From: an uncultured Acetatifactor sp.
GTDB taxonomy: Bacteria; Bacillota; Clostridia; Lachnospirales; Lachnospiraceae
Assembly: GCA_910580225.1 (NCBI GenBank)
Contig: CAJTXE010000015.1
Coordinates: forward strand, 1 to 48,105
DNA: 48,105 nucleotides
Direction: 5' to 3'
Both the position numbers and the translations under genes were made by a program. Of the stretch, positions 34,106-42,891 are shown piece after piece (the stretch's first letter is position 1; each line of letters begins with the position of its first letter). The notes beneath the pieces are model-generated. The model saw nothing but the letters and a program-made list of their open reading frames with translations. It was not told where the DNA came from and did not search any database.

Positions 34106-34684
34106 ATGAAAAAGAGAGAAAATATAATCAAACTGATATTGATTTTTCTGGCATTTGGGATCCTGGCAGGCCGGGCGGTTTATCCGGAAAGTAATCTGTG
34201 GACATATTTGACGCCTGTGGGCCTGGGGCTGATTCTGCTTATGGTCCATGTCTTTATGCCCCAGCTGGCAGGACTTCCAAAAGATAATCCCAAAATAAAA
34301 ACCATGAGACGAATCAATCTGTTGACCATGGGGGTCATTTTCGGCCTGTTCCTGGCACATCAATTTGTGCCGGAAAAGGTTTATGAGGATAAGGACAGGT
34401 TTTTACTGCCTTTTTCCGTCGCAGTGGTCCTGTTGGTGGGGAATGCGGCGCCTAAGATACCTGTAAACCCGGTCATGGGAATAAGACTGCCCTGGACCAG
34501 AAGGGACCCGGATACGTGGAGGGCTGCGCACAGGGTGCTTGGATATTGCACGTTTCCTGTGGCGTTCCTTATGGCGGCAGGGGGAATGCTGATTCATCCG
34601 GTCATTTTTTCCGTGGGAGGGCTGCTTCTGTGGGCGCTGATTCCTTCCGTATATTCCTATATTTACCATTGCAGAAAAAGATAA
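34106..34684 (+). CDS. SdpI/YhfL-family membrane protein (immunity-type)
   Basis: 192 aa, six hydrophobic helices. The signature loop GIRLPWTRRDPDTWRAAHR followed by a helix is the hallmark of SdpI proteins. In Bacillus, SdpI protects against the SdpC toxin; no sdpABC toxin genes are in this window, so it may be an orphan immunity or membrane-stress module. Confidence 0.88.
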   Translation: MKKRENIIKLILIFLAFGILAGRAVYPESNLWTYLTPVGLGLILLMVHVFMPQLAGLPKDNPKIKTMRRINLLTMGVIFGLFLAHQFVPEKVYEDKDRFLLPFSVAVVLLVGNAAPKIPVNPVMGIRLPWTRRDPDTWRAAHRVLGYCTFPVAFLMAAGGMLIHPVIFSVGGLLLWALIPSVYSYIYHCRKR

Positions 34685-34767
34685 TCTCTGCATCTGCAAA
34701 GGAAAACGGGTTTAATCAAAAGGAACAAATTCCGGGGAACAAACAGGCAGTTATGTCAACCTCGGGC

Positions 34768-34796
34768 TTGCTAAAAACTGTCTGTTTTAGTATAAT
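34768..34796 (+). promoter_or_regulatory. Promoter candidate upstream of the 34882 gene
   Basis: TTGCTA (34768-34773), 17 bp, TATAAT (34791-34796). Confidence 0.65.
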
Positions 34797-34881
34797 GGAA
34801 TCACGGTAAGGGGATTCGGCGGGCTGCCGGGTCCCTATTTCCGCATTTTTTGCCGAAACGCGGAACAGGGAAGGAGAAGGA

Positions 34882-35424
34882 ATGGAGCTGTACCATTATT
34901 ATGACAGGACAATCGGGCCATTCCGGAATCTGTCCGATTTGTCTCTGGAGGAAGCAAAGGCGGTTCTGAATCGCATCAGGAAGGAAAAACCTGGATCCCA
35001 GAGTGCCGGGAGAGATGCGCTGTATGTGGAGCATCGCCGGGTCTGCGAGGAGATATTGCGGAAGGAATTTGCCAAAAAGGGAGGAAGGATGGAACGGCGG
35101 GTGCCCCACTATCTGGTGGTGGAATACAGCCCCTGGCTGAGTACCTGGTTCGAAAACGGCGCTTTTCTCAGGATTCCCGTGGAGGAATTTGATAAACGTA
35201 CCCTTTCTTTTACCTATGGAGATTCCATGCCTGCCTTCAGTCCTTTTATAAACGACGGAAAGGAGTACAGGAAAAAGCTGTACAACTATGAAGAAATCCA
35301 GGATATCATTGCCAGGTACGGCCTTCCCCAGGACTGGAACGATGACGGACACCAGGGTCCGGAGCGCTATATTGAGGTTCATGTGTGGAGCGATGAGGTC
35401 ATTGGGAGGTATCTGAAGGGATAA
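34882..35424 (+). CDS. Conserved hypothetical protein
   Basis: 180 aa, soluble, acidic and aromatic-rich. Begins MELYHYYDRTIGPFRNLSDL; later VPHYLVVEYSPWLSTWFEN, KRTLSFTYGDSMPAFSPFIN and GLPQDWNDDGHQGPERYIEV. I recall close relatives as unnamed proteins in Clostridia and Bacilli; no catalytic motif or fold was recognised. AGGGAAGGAGAAGG precedes the ATG. It lies just before the CRISPR locus but has its own promoter, so a CRISPR role is not implied. Confidence 0.8.
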   Translation: MELYHYYDRTIGPFRNLSDLSLEEAKAVLNRIRKEKPGSQSAGRDALYVEHRRVCEEILRKEFAKKGGRMERRVPHYLVVEYSPWLSTWFENGAFLRIPVEEFDKRTLSFTYGDSMPAFSPFINDGKEYRKKLYNYEEIQDIIARYGLPQDWNDDGHQGPERYIEVHVWSDEVIGRYLKG

Positions 35425-35491
35425 AAAAGAAATTTATATTTCGGGAAGCTGTCAATACATCATTATGGAGAACTGTCAGGAGAACTTTCAT

Positions 35492-38134
35492 ATGAAACTT
35501 TCAAGGGAAATGAGACTGATGATTGCCAAGTCCGGCGCTGACAATAAATGGCTTCCGCTCTGGATACACGCGGCTGATACTGCAGGTGTGATGAATGAAC
35601 TGATTCATAAGAGGTATGCTTCGCTTTCAGAATTATGCGGAATGTCTTTTGAAGAATTTAAAAAGACTGCAATATTGCTGGCATATCTTCATGACATAGG
35701 GAAAATTACCCCTCTTTTTCAATCGCAGATACTGAAAGCTCTTCCTGCAAGACGCTCCGTGTTTGAACATTATGGGATTCACAATATTCCCGAAAATTTT
35801 ATTCAGAAGGAGAAATCCCATCATACAAAATGCGGTGAAGCTATCTTATTGGAGTTGAAATTTCCAAAAGGATTTTCCTCCATAGTAGGCGCACACCACG
35901 GTATGCCCGCAGAAGAGCTGCCTCATCATATTAAAAACTATCCGGAACATTTTTTCGGGAAGCCGTCGAACCGCGGACTATGGCATGGACTGTATGAGGA
36001 ATGGGCAGGCTATTCTCTGGAAAAGGCAGGATTCAGGGAGCCGTCAGAGATTCCTGCGCTTTCGAAAAAAAGTGAGATTTTATTATCCGCGCTTTTGATC
36101 ATGGCGGACTGGTTGGCAAGCAATTCGGAAAACTTTGAGCTTCTGGACGAAGAGACGATATTGGAAGAGTATCCACAGGAACGCTGCAGGAAGGCTTTTC
36201 AGAAGCTGAAGCTGCCGGAATCCTGGGAAGCTTATCAGGAGCGAATTTCAGAGGAAGATTTCGAGGAGCGTTTTGGTTTTTCCAGAAACACGATTCAGAC
36301 AGAGGTAATACATACTGTAGAAAATTGCAGGGAGCCGGGGCTGTTTATTTTGGAAGCGCCTATGGGCACGGGAAAAACAGAGGCCTCGCTTGCAGCAGCG
36401 GAAATGTTGGCGGCAAAATGCGGTAAAACAGGACTGTTTTTCGGGCTTCCTACACAGGCAACCGCCAACGGCATTTTTGAGCGTGTGGTAAAATGGGCGC
36501 GGCTGCAGTCATGCGACGCTGTTCACAGCATAGATCTGGCACATGGCAATGCAGAATTTCAGCCTGAATTTATGAAACTGAAGGAAAATATTTCTCCGAC
36601 AGATTTTGACGGAGAAAGCGGGCTTGTAGTGAACGCCTTTTTCAGCGGCGGAAAGATGTCGCTCCTGACGGATTTTGTGGTGGCTACCGTGGACAGGCTT
36701 TTGATGTCCGCTTTGCGGAAAAAGCATGTCATGCTGCAGCACCTGGGACTTTCTCAAAAAGTTGTAATCGTGGATGAATGTCATGCCTATGACGCGTATA
36801 TGAATCAGTATCTTGACACGGCATTGGCCTGGCTGCATGAGTACCGCGTTCCGGTGATACTGCTTTCCGCAACGCTTCCATCTTTGAGAAGAAAGGAATT
36901 GGCAGAGGCTTATATAAATGGCGGGAAAAGAGCTTTTGAACTTCCCGAAGCGGCCTATCCCCGTCTTACCTATACGGATGGTGATAAAGTATTTACGAGC
37001 GCTCTTCCCTGGGAGAGCAGCCAGAGAAGGGTAAACATTGTCTGCGGGGATGAGTGCAGTGCTTTGGAAAAGCTGACAGACGCGGTGCAGGCGGGTGCAT
37101 GTGTGGGCATCATCTGCAATACGGTTGCCAGGGCGCAGCATTTTGCCGGACAGGTCTGCAGGGTCAAGGGCGCAAGGGTGATACTGTATCATGCGCAATA
37201 CATTATCCCGGACAGAATAGAACGGGAAAACATGCTGATTGAAGCGGTGGGAAAGCATTCCGACGCCATAATGAGAAAAGGGGTTGTCATTGTCGGAACA
37301 CAGGTTCTGGAACAGTCTCTTGACATTGATTTTGATCTTCTGATCACGGACTTATGTCCCATGGATCTTCTGCTTCAGAGGATGGGGCGGCTTCAGCGCC
37401 ATGTCCGTCCGGAGAGACCGGGTGGATATGAAACAGCGGAGTGTGTCCTTCTGGGCACGGAGGAAATAGACAGCGCTTCGGAAAAGATTTATACCAGATG
37501 GCTGCTTTTGCGGACAAGGAAGCTGCTGCCGGACAGAATAACCATTCCCGGAGATATTGATTCCCTTGTACATGAGACCTATCAGGAGAGCGATGCCGAG
37601 GGGGAGGAAGAAAGGAATGCCCTGACGGCTTATCGCACTCTTCTTGAGGACAAAAAACAGAGGGCAAAGGGCTTTCTGATGGGGAAACCAAGGGAAAGCA
37701 GATTTGGCAGTGATCTTCACGGATGGCTTCAGAATTCTGCAGGAGATCAGGAAAGCAGCGCAATGGCAACAGTGCGGGACGGAACGTTTTCCGTGGAGGT
37801 GCTTGTTTTGGTACAGTATGCAGACGGTACCCTGGGAATGCTGCCCTGGCAGGCCGGGGGCGGGAGATATTGGCCTGCAGTCTGCCCACCGGAGGATGAA
37901 TGCAGGCAGATTGCCAGGCAGAAGCTCCGCCTTCCGGCAAGATTCAGTTATGACGTCAACAGAACCGTGAATGAACTGGAAGAGATGGATCGGTATTTAA
38001 CGGGATTTCAAAGTTCCCGTTGGCTGAAGGGAGAGCTTGTGCTTTTACTTAACGAGAGTCTCCGGGCAGAATTGTGCGGTGTCACGGTGGAATATTCCCG
38101 GGACAGCGGGCTTACTTACATAAAGTCCAGCTAA
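35492..38134 (+). CDS. cas3: CRISPR-associated helicase/nuclease Cas3, type I-E
   Basis: 880 aa. I chose ATG 35492, 8 nt after AGGAGA; ATG 35465 would add nine residues without a site. N-terminal HD nuclease: WIHAADTAGV (about residue 26), AYLHDIGK (HD at 67-68), SHHTKCGEAI, VGAHHG, ADWLASN. Superfamily 2 helicase: Walker A APMGTGKTEAS (about 289-297), VVATVDRLLM, DECH box (427-430), LLSATLP (about 457), GTQVLEQSLDIDFD and QRMGRLQRH. Cas3 is recruited by target-bound Cascade and unwinds and degrades the DNA strand. All motifs look intact. A 173-bp gap with a repeat element separates it from cas8e. Confidence 0.96.
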   Translation: MKLSREMRLMIAKSGADNKWLPLWIHAADTAGVMNELIHKRYASLSELCGMSFEEFKKTAILLAYLHDIGKITPLFQSQILKALPARRSVFEHYGIHNIPENFIQKEKSHHTKCGEAILLELKFPKGFSSIVGAHHGMPAEELPHHIKNYPEHFFGKPSNRGLWHGLYEEWAGYSLEKAGFREPSEIPALSKKSEILLSALLIMADWLASNSENFELLDEETILEEYPQERCRKAFQKLKLPESWEAYQERISEEDFEERFGFSRNTIQTEVIHTVENCREPGLFILEAPMGTGKTEASLAAAEMLAAKCGKTGLFFGLPTQATANGIFERVVKWARLQSCDAVHSIDLAHGNAEFQPEFMKLKENISPTDFDGESGLVVNAFFSGGKMSLLTDFVVATVDRLLMSALRKKHVMLQHLGLSQKVVIVDECHAYDAYMNQYLDTALAWLHEYRVPVILLSATLPSLRRKELAEAYINGGKRAFELPEAAYPRLTYTDGDKVFTSALPWESSQRRVNIVCGDECSALEKLTDAVQAGACVGIICNTVARAQHFAGQVCRVKGARVILYHAQYIIPDRIERENMLIEAVGKHSDAIMRKGVVIVGTQVLEQSLDIDFDLLITDLCPMDLLLQRMGRLQRHVRPERPGGYETAECVLLGTEEIDSASEKIYTRWLLLRTRKLLPDRITIPGDIDSLVHETYQESDAEGEEERNALTAYRTLLEDKKQRAKGFLMGKPRESRFGSDLHGWLQNSAGDQESSAMATVRDGTFSVEVLVLVQYADGTLGMLPWQAGGGRYWPAVCPPEDECRQIARQKLRLPARFSYDVNRTVNELEEMDRYLTGFQSSRWLKGELVLLLNESLRAELCGVTVEYSRDSGLTYIKSS

Positions 38135-38171
38135 GAAATGTCAAGTACTTTTGAAGATAATTTCTGCTGGA

Positions 38172-38303
38172 CAGTAAAGTCGCAAAGGCGCACGAGAGGA
38201 ACTTTTATGAGTTTCCTTTCGAATAAAAGTTTCTTTCATTACAGGTGTGTCGAGGCGACTTTACCCTTTAGTGCTATCGCGAAGCGATTTAAATAAGGAG
38301 GGG
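38172..38303 (+). repeat. Inverted-repeat hairpin element with terminal Shine-Dalgarno, copy A
   Basis: Contains the core CGACTTTACCCTTTAGTGC, TATCGCGAAGCGA and AAGGAGGGG before cas8e, plus an upstream inverted copy of its end: GTAAAGTCGCAAAGGCGCAC (38174-38193). Between the arms is a second stem, AACTTTTAT / ATAAAAGTT. The whole could fold into a long branched structure within the cas3-cas8e gap. Confidence 0.72.
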
Positions 38304-38307
38304 AAGG

Positions 38308-39960
38308 GTGAAAGAAAGGGAATTCAATTTACTGGAGGAACCATGGATTAAAGTTCTGGACGGGGAATGCAGAATACATGAAGTCTCTCTGACAGACTTA
38401 TTTGAACAAGCGCATATCTACAGAGATTTGTGCGGTGAGCTGCCGACGCAGGATTTTGCCGTACTTAGAATACTGTTGGCGGTTTTGCATACGGTGTTTT
38501 CGCGGTATGATATACAGGGGGAGGACAGGCCCCTTGAGGAACCGGATGATGCGTTGGAACGTTGGCAGGAGCTGTGGGAAAACGGGAAATTTCCCGGGGA
38601 GGTAATAAGGGCATATCTGGAATCCCAGAGGGAGAATTTCTATCTGTTTCATCCGGAAAGGCCTTTCTATCAATGTGAACATGCAAAAGCGGGGACGGAA
38701 TATTCCGCACCTAAATTGAATGGTAATTTGTCCGAGAGCAGCAATAAACTTCGTCTCTTTACGGATTTGAGCGGAAAGGCAAAAGAGGAGATGTCTTTTG
38801 CGGAAGCGGCGCGGTGGCTCCTGTATGTAAACGCTTATGACGATACATCCGCAAAGCCTTCCAGGGAATCGAAAGAGAAGGGGGTCAAGCTGCCGTCCAC
38901 AGGCGTGGGATGGCTTGGAAAACTGGGGATTCTGTTCGTTTCGGGGGACAATCTTTTTGAGACGCTTATGCTGAATCTGATCATGCAGGATGAAAGGGGA
39001 GAGCTTTTCGAAAGAGAAAAACCCGTCTGGGAAAGAACAGAAGTTGCGGATGGAGAGCGTATTCAGATACCGTTTCCGGATAATCTGTCAGAACTCTACA
39101 CCTTACAGTCGAGACGGCTGTATTTGAAGAGGGAGGGGCAGAAGGTCAAAGGGTATTTTCTGCTTGGCGGGGATTTTTTTGACAGGGAATTTAAGGCGGG
39201 AGCGGGATTTGTTGAGCCTATGACTGTGTGGAAAAATCCGGACGGCAAGAAGACAGATATTTATGTACCCCGGCGGCATGATTTTTCAAAACAGTTTTGG
39301 AGAGAGTGTCCGGCAGCTGTTCTGGGCCATAAGGAAAATCGACAGCCGGGAATCATTCTATGGATAAAAAAACTGGAGAATCTGGAGTGGATTAAGAATT
39401 ATGAGTTGAATCTTCGGATTGTGTCTGTGCAGTATGGCGACAAAGACTTTTTTGTGACCAACGTTTTCTCTGATTCCCTTCAAATACATGCCTCTTTACT
39501 TTCGGAGATGAATGAGGTGTGGCGGAATGCGGTGTCGGACAGTATTGAATTCTGTGATGAGATTTCTAACAAGGTATGGAGACTTGCACAGGGCATCAAC
39601 CTGGCAGTGGGCGGCAGCAATAAGACAAAGGAAAGCAAAGGAACCGCGGGTATCTTTGCGGATCATGTCAAGGCTGATTTCTATAACCGCATGGACAGCC
39701 CGTTCAGAAGGTGGCTGTATGGACTTGCTCCGGAAACAGACAGCGATGACGAGCTGATGAACAAAAGGGAGCAGTGGCGGCATGAATGTGTGAATATTGC
39801 AAGAGAGTTAGGTAATGAAATTATACGTCAGGCAGGGACGGCGGCTATTTTCGGAAGAACAAAATCAGGTTCCGGGGACGACAAAAAGAGCGAAACATTT
39901 TCTGCCGCCAGTGCCATGAATCGGTTTTTAAGCGAATTGAAGAAAGCGGAAGAAAGATAA
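38308..39960 (+). CDS. cas8e: Cascade large subunit Cas8e (Cse1/CasA)
   Basis: 550 aa from GTG (AAGGAGGGG upstream). The start EFNLLEEPWIKVLDGEC and LTDLFEQAHIYRDLCGELPT, and later LESQRENFYLFHPERPFYQC and WLGKLGILFVSGDNLFETLM, are typical of Cse1. It recognises the PAM and recruits Cas3; the four-helix bundle is at the C-terminus. The length fits the family (about 500-560). Confidence 0.95.
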   Translation: MKEREFNLLEEPWIKVLDGECRIHEVSLTDLFEQAHIYRDLCGELPTQDFAVLRILLAVLHTVFSRYDIQGEDRPLEEPDDALERWQELWENGKFPGEVIRAYLESQRENFYLFHPERPFYQCEHAKAGTEYSAPKLNGNLSESSNKLRLFTDLSGKAKEEMSFAEAARWLLYVNAYDDTSAKPSRESKEKGVKLPSTGVGWLGKLGILFVSGDNLFETLMLNLIMQDERGELFEREKPVWERTEVADGERIQIPFPDNLSELYTLQSRRLYLKREGQKVKGYFLLGGDFFDREFKAGAGFVEPMTVWKNPDGKKTDIYVPRRHDFSKQFWRECPAAVLGHKENRQPGIILWIKKLENLEWIKNYELNLRIVSVQYGDKDFFVTNVFSDSLQIHASLLSEMNEVWRNAVSDSIEFCDEISNKVWRLAQGINLAVGGSNKTKESKGTAGIFADHVKADFYNRMDSPFRRWLYGLAPETDSDDELMNKREQWRHECVNIARELGNEIIRQAGTAAIFGRTKSGSGDDKKSETFSAASAMNRFLSELKKAEER

Positions 39961-39978
39961 GGGAGAGGAGGTGGAAAT

Positions 39979-40584
39979 TTGGAAAAAGAGAAACAGATCA
40001 GAAACTATGTGAAAAAGCAGATGGAACTGCTTGCAGGAGACGCCGGGACACTTGACCTGGGAAGCTCAAAAGCACAGTTGGCGCAGCTTCGCCGGGGAGT
40101 AGGAAAACGTCCGGGAGAGCTGCCGGAATTGTGGGGGATATTTTTGAGAAACATGCCGGAAGAACTTATGGGCAAAGAGGGCAGACCGTCTTATGCGGAA
40201 TGGGCCATCTATACGGCGCTGACGCTGTTCGCGCTTCATCAGCAGGGACACTCCGAACCCATGCATGCAGAGGGAGAAGAAAACCGTCTGGGGCGTGCTG
40301 TGAAAAAATTAGCTCATGGTGAAGAAGAGGAAGAAAATGTCAGAAGAAAGTTCAGTATTACAGCAAGGTCTGATGATATGGAGGAACTTTCTTATCATTT
40401 AAAAACGCTTGTGAGAATGCTCGGAAGTAATGATATCAAGCTTGACTATGAAGACCTGGCGAAAGACCTGTACCGGTTTCAATTTGAAAATGATGCGGAT
40501 CAGGTTCGCTTGAAGTGGGGACAGGATTTTTACCGTTTCGTTGGAACAAAGGATAGGGGAGAGGAAGAGAAAGATGAGAAATAA
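39979..40584 (+). CDS. cse2: Cascade small subunit Cse2 (CasB, Cas11e)
   Basis: 201 aa from TTG 39979 with GAGGAGGTGG upstream. Motifs: LAQLRRGVGKRPGELPELWG, EWAIYTALTLFALHQQG, RKFSITARSDDMEELSYHLK, LDYEDLAKDLYRFQFE. Two copies normally form the belly of Cascade and stabilise the R-loop. The 3' end overlaps cas7e by 11 nt. Confidence 0.94.
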   Translation: MEKEKQIRNYVKKQMELLAGDAGTLDLGSSKAQLAQLRRGVGKRPGELPELWGIFLRNMPEELMGKEGRPSYAEWAIYTALTLFALHQQGHSEPMHAEGEENRLGRAVKKLAHGEEEEENVRRKFSITARSDDMEELSYHLKTLVRMLGSNDIKLDYEDLAKDLYRFQFENDADQVRLKWGQDFYRFVGTKDRGEEEKDEK

Positions 40585-41614
40585 CGTATATGTAGACATT
40601 CATGTATTGCAAAATGTGCCGCCCAGCTGCATTAACCGAGACGATACGGGCAGTCCCAAAACAGCCAAATACGGCGGCGCGGTGAGGGCAAGGATTTCTT
40701 CACAGGCATGGAAACACGAAATGCGCAAAATGTTCAGGGAAATGGGGAGCCAGGAGGTAGGCGTCCGCACAAAAAAAGTGTCGCAGATGATTGTCCGGGC
40801 GCTGAAGGAGATGGACGGCGGCATAGGAGAGGAAAAGGCAGAGAAACTTGCAGTGAAAGCTCTGGAAAATGCGGGAATCAAAATGGATAAAGACGGATTA
40901 TCGCCCGTATTAATGTTTTTCAGTACAGCGCAGGCAAATGCTCTGGCCCAGTTGGCCATGGAGGAATGCAAAGATAAAAAGGAATATCAAAACGCTTTAA
41001 AGGCTGCGCCTTCCGTGGATATGGCGCTGTTTGGGAGAATGGTGGCAGCGGACCCGTCTCTGAATTTTGACGCAGCAGCACAGGTAGCCCATGCGATTTC
41101 CACGCATGCGGTGCATAATGAATATGATTACTTTACTGCCGTTGATGATCTGCTCCAGGATGAAGAATCGGGGGCGGGACATCTGGGAACAGTAGAATTT
41201 AACTCGGCCACACTTTACCGATATGCAACGGTAAATGCCGCTGAACTTCAGAAAAATCTTGGAGTGCAGGCAGGGGAAGCGGTGAAGTGTTTTGCCGAGG
41301 CGTTTGTGAAGACAATGCCCACGGGAAAACAGAATACATTTGCCAATCGGACGCTTCCGGACTTTGTGTACATCACGTTGAGAACGGATCAGCCGGTGAA
41401 CCTTGTAGGAGCATTTGAAAAGCCTGTTTCCGGTGTGAATGGGTATTTGGAAGAATCCGAAAGAAGGTTCCGGAAATATGCAGATACGATATATCAGAGA
41501 TTTGCATGCGCTCCGGAAAAAGAATGGGAATTTGGAGAGATGGATATCTCACAGATACTGGAGGGTGTAAAGACTGCAGTAGAGGAAAAATTGTCCGAAA
41601 GCAGAGGTGAGTGA
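40574..41614 (+). CDS. cas7e: Cascade backbone subunit Cas7e (Cse4/CasC)
   Basis: 346 aa from ATG 40574, where family members begin (MRNNVYVDIHVLQNVPPSCI). Conserved NRDDTGSPKTAKYGGAVRAR and ISSQAWKHEMRK. Six copies bind the crRNA spacer. Also IPF-like core: FNSATLYRYATVN, TGKQNTFANRTLPDFVYI. Confidence 0.96.
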   Translation: MRNNVYVDIHVLQNVPPSCINRDDTGSPKTAKYGGAVRARISSQAWKHEMRKMFREMGSQEVGVRTKKVSQMIVRALKEMDGGIGEEKAEKLAVKALENAGIKMDKDGLSPVLMFFSTAQANALAQLAMEECKDKKEYQNALKAAPSVDMALFGRMVAADPSLNFDAAAQVAHAISTHAVHNEYDYFTAVDDLLQDEESGAGHLGTVEFNSATLYRYATVNAAELQKNLGVQAGEAVKCFAEAFVKTMPTGKQNTFANRTLPDFVYITLRTDQPVNLVGAFEKPVSGVNGYLEESERRFRKYADTIYQRFACAPEKEWEFGEMDISQILEGVKTAVEEKLSESRGE

Positions 41615-41615
41615 T

Positions 41616-42260
41616 ATGCCTACCTTGCTGTTAAGGCTTGCGGCTCCTTTACAGTCCTGGGGGGCGAACTCTAAATTTGAGATAAGGACAACCGAAAAAA
41701 TGCCGACGAAAAGCGGTGTGGTAGGGATGCTTGCGGCAGCCCTGGGCCTTGGAAGAGATGCTGATCTGTCTGCGCTGAATGCGCTTAAATTCGGAGTCCG
41801 CGCAGACCGGGAGGGAGAGGATATCACAGATTTTCACATGGCGCATTCCGAGAAAAGCTCCTATGTGACATATCGGCATTATTTATCCGATGCAGTGTTT
41901 TTGGCAGGATTGGAGGGGGAGGAGTCGTTTTTGCGTGAGTTGGAGACTGCTTTGCAAAATCCGCGTTTTCCTTTGTTCTTGGGACGGAGATCCTGCCCGC
42001 CTACGCTGCCGTTGGTTGTGGGAATACGCGGAACACCGCTTGAAACCACGTTAAGCAAAGAAGCGCCTCTGGGTGAAAAGCACGAAAATATGCTGCGTGT
42101 GCAGATGGAGACGGATGACCCTGCCGCGGGACTAATGAAGGATATGCCGATGTCATTTGATCCGGGCAGGCGCATATACGGATACCGCAGAGTGAAGGAA
42201 TTTTTTGTAGAGTGCATTCAAAACGAAACGGAGCATGATGCAATGGGGGAATTGGGGTGA
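41616..42260 (+). CDS. cas5e: Cascade subunit Cas5e (CasD)
   Basis: 214 aa from ATG 41616, 1 nt after the cas7e stop, with GAGGTGA upstream. Starts MPTLLLRLAAPLQSWGANSK and continues RTTEKMPTKSGVVGMLAAAL, the Cas5 hallmark. It caps the 5' handle of the crRNA. Confidence 0.95.
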   Translation: MPTLLLRLAAPLQSWGANSKFEIRTTEKMPTKSGVVGMLAAALGLGRDADLSALNALKFGVRADREGEDITDFHMAHSEKSSYVTYRHYLSDAVFLAGLEGEESFLRELETALQNPRFPLFLGRRSCPPTLPLVVGIRGTPLETTLSKEAPLGEKHENMLRVQMETDDPAAGLMKDMPMSFDPGRRIYGYRRVKEFFVECIQNETEHDAMGELG

Positions 42261-42264
42261 TACT

Positions 42265-42891
42265 ATGTATTTGTCGCGGGTAACATTGAATACAGCGCGT
42301 CGGGAAACGATGAAAGCGTTAGTTTCGCCTAATCTGTTCCACGGCGGGATAGAGAGTTCCTTTGACGGCGGCCGGGCGCGCAGACTTTGGAGAATTGACG
42401 ATTTAAACGGTAAAAAATATATTTTGATTCTTAGTGAGACAGCGCCGGATTTAGGACAGTTTGCAGAACAATTCGGCTATACAGGCGAATTTGAAACAAA
42501 AGATTACACACAGCTTCTGGACAGAGTTTCTGCGGGGGGAAGGTGGCAGTTCAGATTGACAGCCAATCCTGTGGTTACAAAGATGCATGGTAAAATTATG
42601 GCCCATGTCACGCCTGAACATCAGAAGAGATGGCTTGTGAGCCGCTCGGAGAAACTGGGATTTTTCCTGGACCAGGCCGAATTTCAGACGGTACAGGCAA
42701 AGTGGTATGATTTCCGAAAAAAGGACGGGGCAGACAGTTCACGGGTTCGCCTGCTTTCGGTAACCTTTGAAGGAATTCTTACCGTAGCGGATGCAGGGCG
42801 ATTTAAGGAAACACTCTGTCATGGGATAGGCAGGGAAAAGGCCTATGGACAAGGGCTGATGACAATTGTAAGGGGTCAATATGCAGAATAA
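42265..42891 (+). CDS. cas6e: crRNA-processing endoribonuclease Cas6e (CasE)
   Basis: 208 aa from ATG 42265, 4 nt after cas5e. Starts MYLSRVTLNTARRETMKALV; candidate catalytic His26 in NLFHGG; Gly-rich RNA-binding loop near the C-terminus, GIGREKAYGQGLMTI. Cuts the repeat hairpin at its 3' base and stays bound to the crRNA. Overlaps cas1 by 11 nt. Confidence 0.95.
   Translation: MYLSRVTLNTARRETMKALVSPNLFHGGIESSFDGGRARRLWRIDDLNGKKYILILSETAPDLGQFAEQFGYTGEFETKDYTQLLDRVSAGGRWQFRLTANPVVTKMHGKIMAHVTPEHQKRWLVSRSEKLGFFLDQAEFQTVQAKWYDFRKKDGADSSRVRLLSVTFEGILTVADAGRFKETLCHGIGREKAYGQGLMTIVRGQYAE

Noticed and set aside
34882..35424. Hypothetical gene next to cas3 as a CRISPR accessory or anti-CRISPR protein
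   Set aside because: It has its own promoter, and relatives recalled are not tied to CRISPR loci; adjacency alone is weak evidence.
36509..37258. A 249-codon minus-strand frame inside cas3
   Set aside because: Antisense shadow of the Cas3 helicase domain; no ribosome site and no recognisable family.
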